Of a stretch of DNA of 32,485 bases, positions 31,427 through 32,485 are shown piece after piece; position 1 is the first letter of the stretch, and every line of letters starts with the position of its first letter. Made by a program: the position numbers and the translations under genes. The stretch is from Flavobacteriaceae bacterium UBA3611 (GTDB taxonomy: Bacteria > Bacteroidota > Bacteroidia > Flavobacteriales > Flavobacteriaceae). Where the stretch lies: the NCBI GenBank assembly GCA_002375495.1, contig DFLU01000007.1, positions 50,425-82,909 on the forward strand, read 5' to 3'. The notes under the pieces are model-generated. The model searched no databases. It saw nothing but the letters and a program-made list of their open reading frames with translations, and was not told the DNA's origin.

Positions 31427-32200
31427 ATGGTCTACCAAATTGCCAAATATTTCAAATTCCTCCTCCGCGCCACCAACCAACACGGCGTGCACTCCCCTTT
31501 TGTATATGATTTGGTGACGCAGTGTTTTTATGACAAAACGAAACACCATGCATATGAAATCCTTGCGAAACATCGAGAAGCGTTACTTAATGACACATCC
31601 ACTATATCGGTAACCGATTTTGGCGCAGGTTCTCGGATATTTAAAAGCAATCAACGAAAGGTTTCAGCAATCGCGAAACACGCTGGCATAAGCCGAAAAC
31701 GACAACAACTTTTATTTCGATTGAGTTATTATTTTCAACCAGACAATATTTTAGAACTCGGAACATCCCTTGGGATGGCCACAATGGCAATGGCAGCTGG
31801 CAGCCCAAACGCAACGATTACCAGTATTGAGGGGTGCGCAGCTACTTCAGAAAAAGCAAAAGCGCACCTAGCAGGGTTTTCATTCAAAAACATTGAGATT
31901 GTACATTCCAGTTTCAGTGATTTTTTTCTTCGGAAAGAGTTAGAAACTTTAGACATGGTCTACATTGATGGAAACCATAGCAAACAAGCCACCCTAGAGA
32001 ATTTTGAAGCCCTGCTACCCTATGTCAATAATAAAACCGTACTTATTTTCGACGACATCTATTGGAGCCAAGAAATGACCGAAGCCTGGCAGGAAATTAT
32101 TCGTCATCCAGAGGTGACCGTAAGCATAGACACCTTTCTGTGGGGACTTGTTTTCTTTCGAAGCGAACAGCGAAAGGAACATTTTTCGATTCGGATGTAG
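31427..32200 (+). CDS. Class I SAM-dependent methyltransferase (Methyltransf_24-like)
   Basis: 257 residues. An N-terminal helical part (NQHGVHSPFVYDLVTQCFY, about 17-35) is followed by the SAM domain: NILELGTSLGMATMAMA (about 105-121, motif I), ITSIEGCAATSEKAKAHL with the ribose-binding glutamate, DMVYIDGNHSKQATLENFEALLPYV (about 174-198, metal/SAM motif of O-methyltransferase-like proteins) and VLIFDDIYWS. The HGVHSPFVYDLV start recurs in Bacteroidota proteins of unknown substrate. It follows the ABC-F gene on the same strand with the palindromic element between, so they may share a transcript. The ATG is only 8 bp past the repeat, with no recognisable Shine-Dalgarno. Target unknown. Confidence 0.85.
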   Translation: MVYQIAKYFKFLLRATNQHGVHSPFVYDLVTQCFYDKTKHHAYEILAKHREALLNDTSTISVTDFGAGSRIFKSNQRKVSAIAKHAGISRKRQQLLFRLSYYFQPDNILELGTSLGMATMAMAAGSPNATITSIEGCAATSEKAKAHLAGFSFKNIEIVHSSFSDFFLRKELETLDMVYIDGNHSKQATLENFEALLPYVNNKTVLIFDDIYWSQEMTEAWQEIIRHPEVTVSIDTFLWGLVFFRSEQRKEHFSIRM

Positions 32201-32213
32201 TCGTTGGTCATTT

Positions 32214-32266
32214 GTCATTAGACATTAGTCATTAGTCATTAGTCATTAGTCATTAGTCATTAGTCA
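32214..32266 (+). repeat. Heptanucleotide tandem array (GTCATTA)
   Basis: Seven complete 7-bp units (one reads GACATTA) followed by a broken GTCA. It begins 14 bp after the methyltransferase stop. A further piece of the same motif appears at the window end (32477-32485). Non-coding. Confidence 0.95.
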
Positions 32267-32271
32267 AGGTT

Positions 32272-32311
32272 ATGTCATTCTGAACGAAATGTCGTGCAGT
32301 GAAGAATCTCA
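32272..32311. repeat. Dispersed repeat fragment (CTGAACGAA...GTGAAGAATCTC type)
   Basis: GTCATTCTGAACGAAATG and CAGTGAAGAATCTCA form the two sides of a short element of a kind that is scattered through many Bacteroidota genomes. A second, altered copy is at 32402-32455. Recognised from general knowledge of such repeats; no search was possible. Confidence 0.5.
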
Positions 32312-32323
32312 TGTCGGTTGTGG

Positions 32324-32370
32324 GTTGTTAGTTGTTAGTTGATAGTTGATAGTTGATAGTTGATAGTTGA
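32324..32370 (+). repeat. Heptanucleotide tandem array (GTTGWTA)
   Basis: Two GTTGTTA units followed by four GTTGATA units and a partial seventh, all 7 bp. The step from T to A variant within the array shows that copies arose by local amplification. Non-coding. Confidence 0.95.
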
Positions 32371-32401
32371 AGAATTTCAATTTTTTCAACTCACCCAGCA
32401 T

Positions 32402-32455
32402 CTGTCACACTGAGCGCCAGCCCGAAAGATTCATTACTGGCAGGTAGTCGAAGTG
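32402..32455. repeat. Dispersed repeat copy with an internal stem-loop insertion
   Basis: TGTCACACTGAGCG and GTAGTCGAAGTGC are the two halves of the dispersed element, but between them lies an extra segment bounded by GCCAG (32416-32420) and CTGGC (32437-32441), which can pair. The element therefore seems to hold a small hairpin insertion. Confidence 0.45.
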
Positions 32456-32485
32456 CAGCACCCAGCACCCAGCACTCATTAGTCA
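32456..32485 (+). repeat. Heptanucleotide array (CAGCACC) running into a GTCATTA-type array at the window edge
   Basis: CAGCACC, CAGCACC and CAGCACT are three 7-bp units, directly followed by CATTAGTCA, the phase of the GTCATTA array seen at 32214. The array is cut by the end of the window, so its length is unknown. Confidence 0.75.

Noticed and set aside
32214..32370. CRISPR or phage attachment site
   Set aside because: The repeats are 7-bp tandem units without spacers, and no integrase or tRNA gene is nearby.
1..32485. tRNA and rRNA genes
   Set aside because: No cloverleaf-like sequence with a conserved T-loop or rRNA-like stretch was noticed on either strand; the region is nearly filled by protein genes.

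Overview
The window looks like a chromosome segment of a marine Bacteroidota, most likely a member of the Flavobacteriaceae. Evidence: the proteins are flavobacterial in style. The clearest promoter fits the Bacteroidota consensus (TTTG-like box, 19 bp, TATATTTG). Most genes lack Shine-Dalgarno motifs. Heptanucleotide microsatellites and short GC-rich palindromic repeats occur between genes. The species cannot be read from the sequence.

Layout. (1) 1-1277: a head-to-tail array of GC-rich nested palindromes with regular linkers of about 34-36 bp, surrounding one small gene for a DUF559/Vsr-like nuclease-fold protein (169-579, minus). (2) 1263-29358, minus strand: one nearly gapless surface-polysaccharide locus. 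In transcription order it holds: a Wza-like export lipoprotein; a Wzc-like tyrosine kinase/co-polymerase with a Tyr-Gly tail; an initiating sugar transferase; TviB- and TviC-like UDP-hexuronate enzymes; a nonulosonic-acid-type block (LegB, LegC, a small glycosyltransferase, a NeuB-family synthase, an SpsF/NeuA-like cytidylyltransferase, a second divergent NeuB-family protein, and a CBS-nucleotidyltransferase of PtmE type); Wzm/Wzt ABC exporter genes; an AT-rich decoration block (two methyltransferases, a sulfotransferase, a glycosyltransferase-FkbM methyltransferase fusion, a further methyltransferase); a GT4 enzyme; Gmd and GDP-fucose synthase; three GT2-type enzymes; a pyruvyltransferase; and a terminal GT4 enzyme. 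(3) 29463-32200, plus strand: an Uup-type ABC-F ATPase and a class I methyltransferase, separated by a diverged copy of the palindromic repeat. (4) 32201-32485: heptamer arrays and a dispersed repeat, with no gene visible.

Working together, the locus should make an acidic heteropolysaccharide. Predicted precursors are a UDP-N-acetylhexosaminuronate, GDP-L-fucose and a nonulosonic acid-like sugar. Predicted decorations are sulfate, methyl and pyruvate ketal groups. Export would use Wzm/Wzt across the inner membrane, probably with the Wza/Wzc-like pair. No Wzx flippase or Wzy polymerase is visible.

The least explained parts are the DUF559 gene inside its palindromic array, whose repeat also reaches into the last codons of the polysaccharide operon and abuts a start codon 30 kb away, and the nonulosonic block, which has two NeuB-family proteins but no visible 2-epimerase or N-acetyltransferase.
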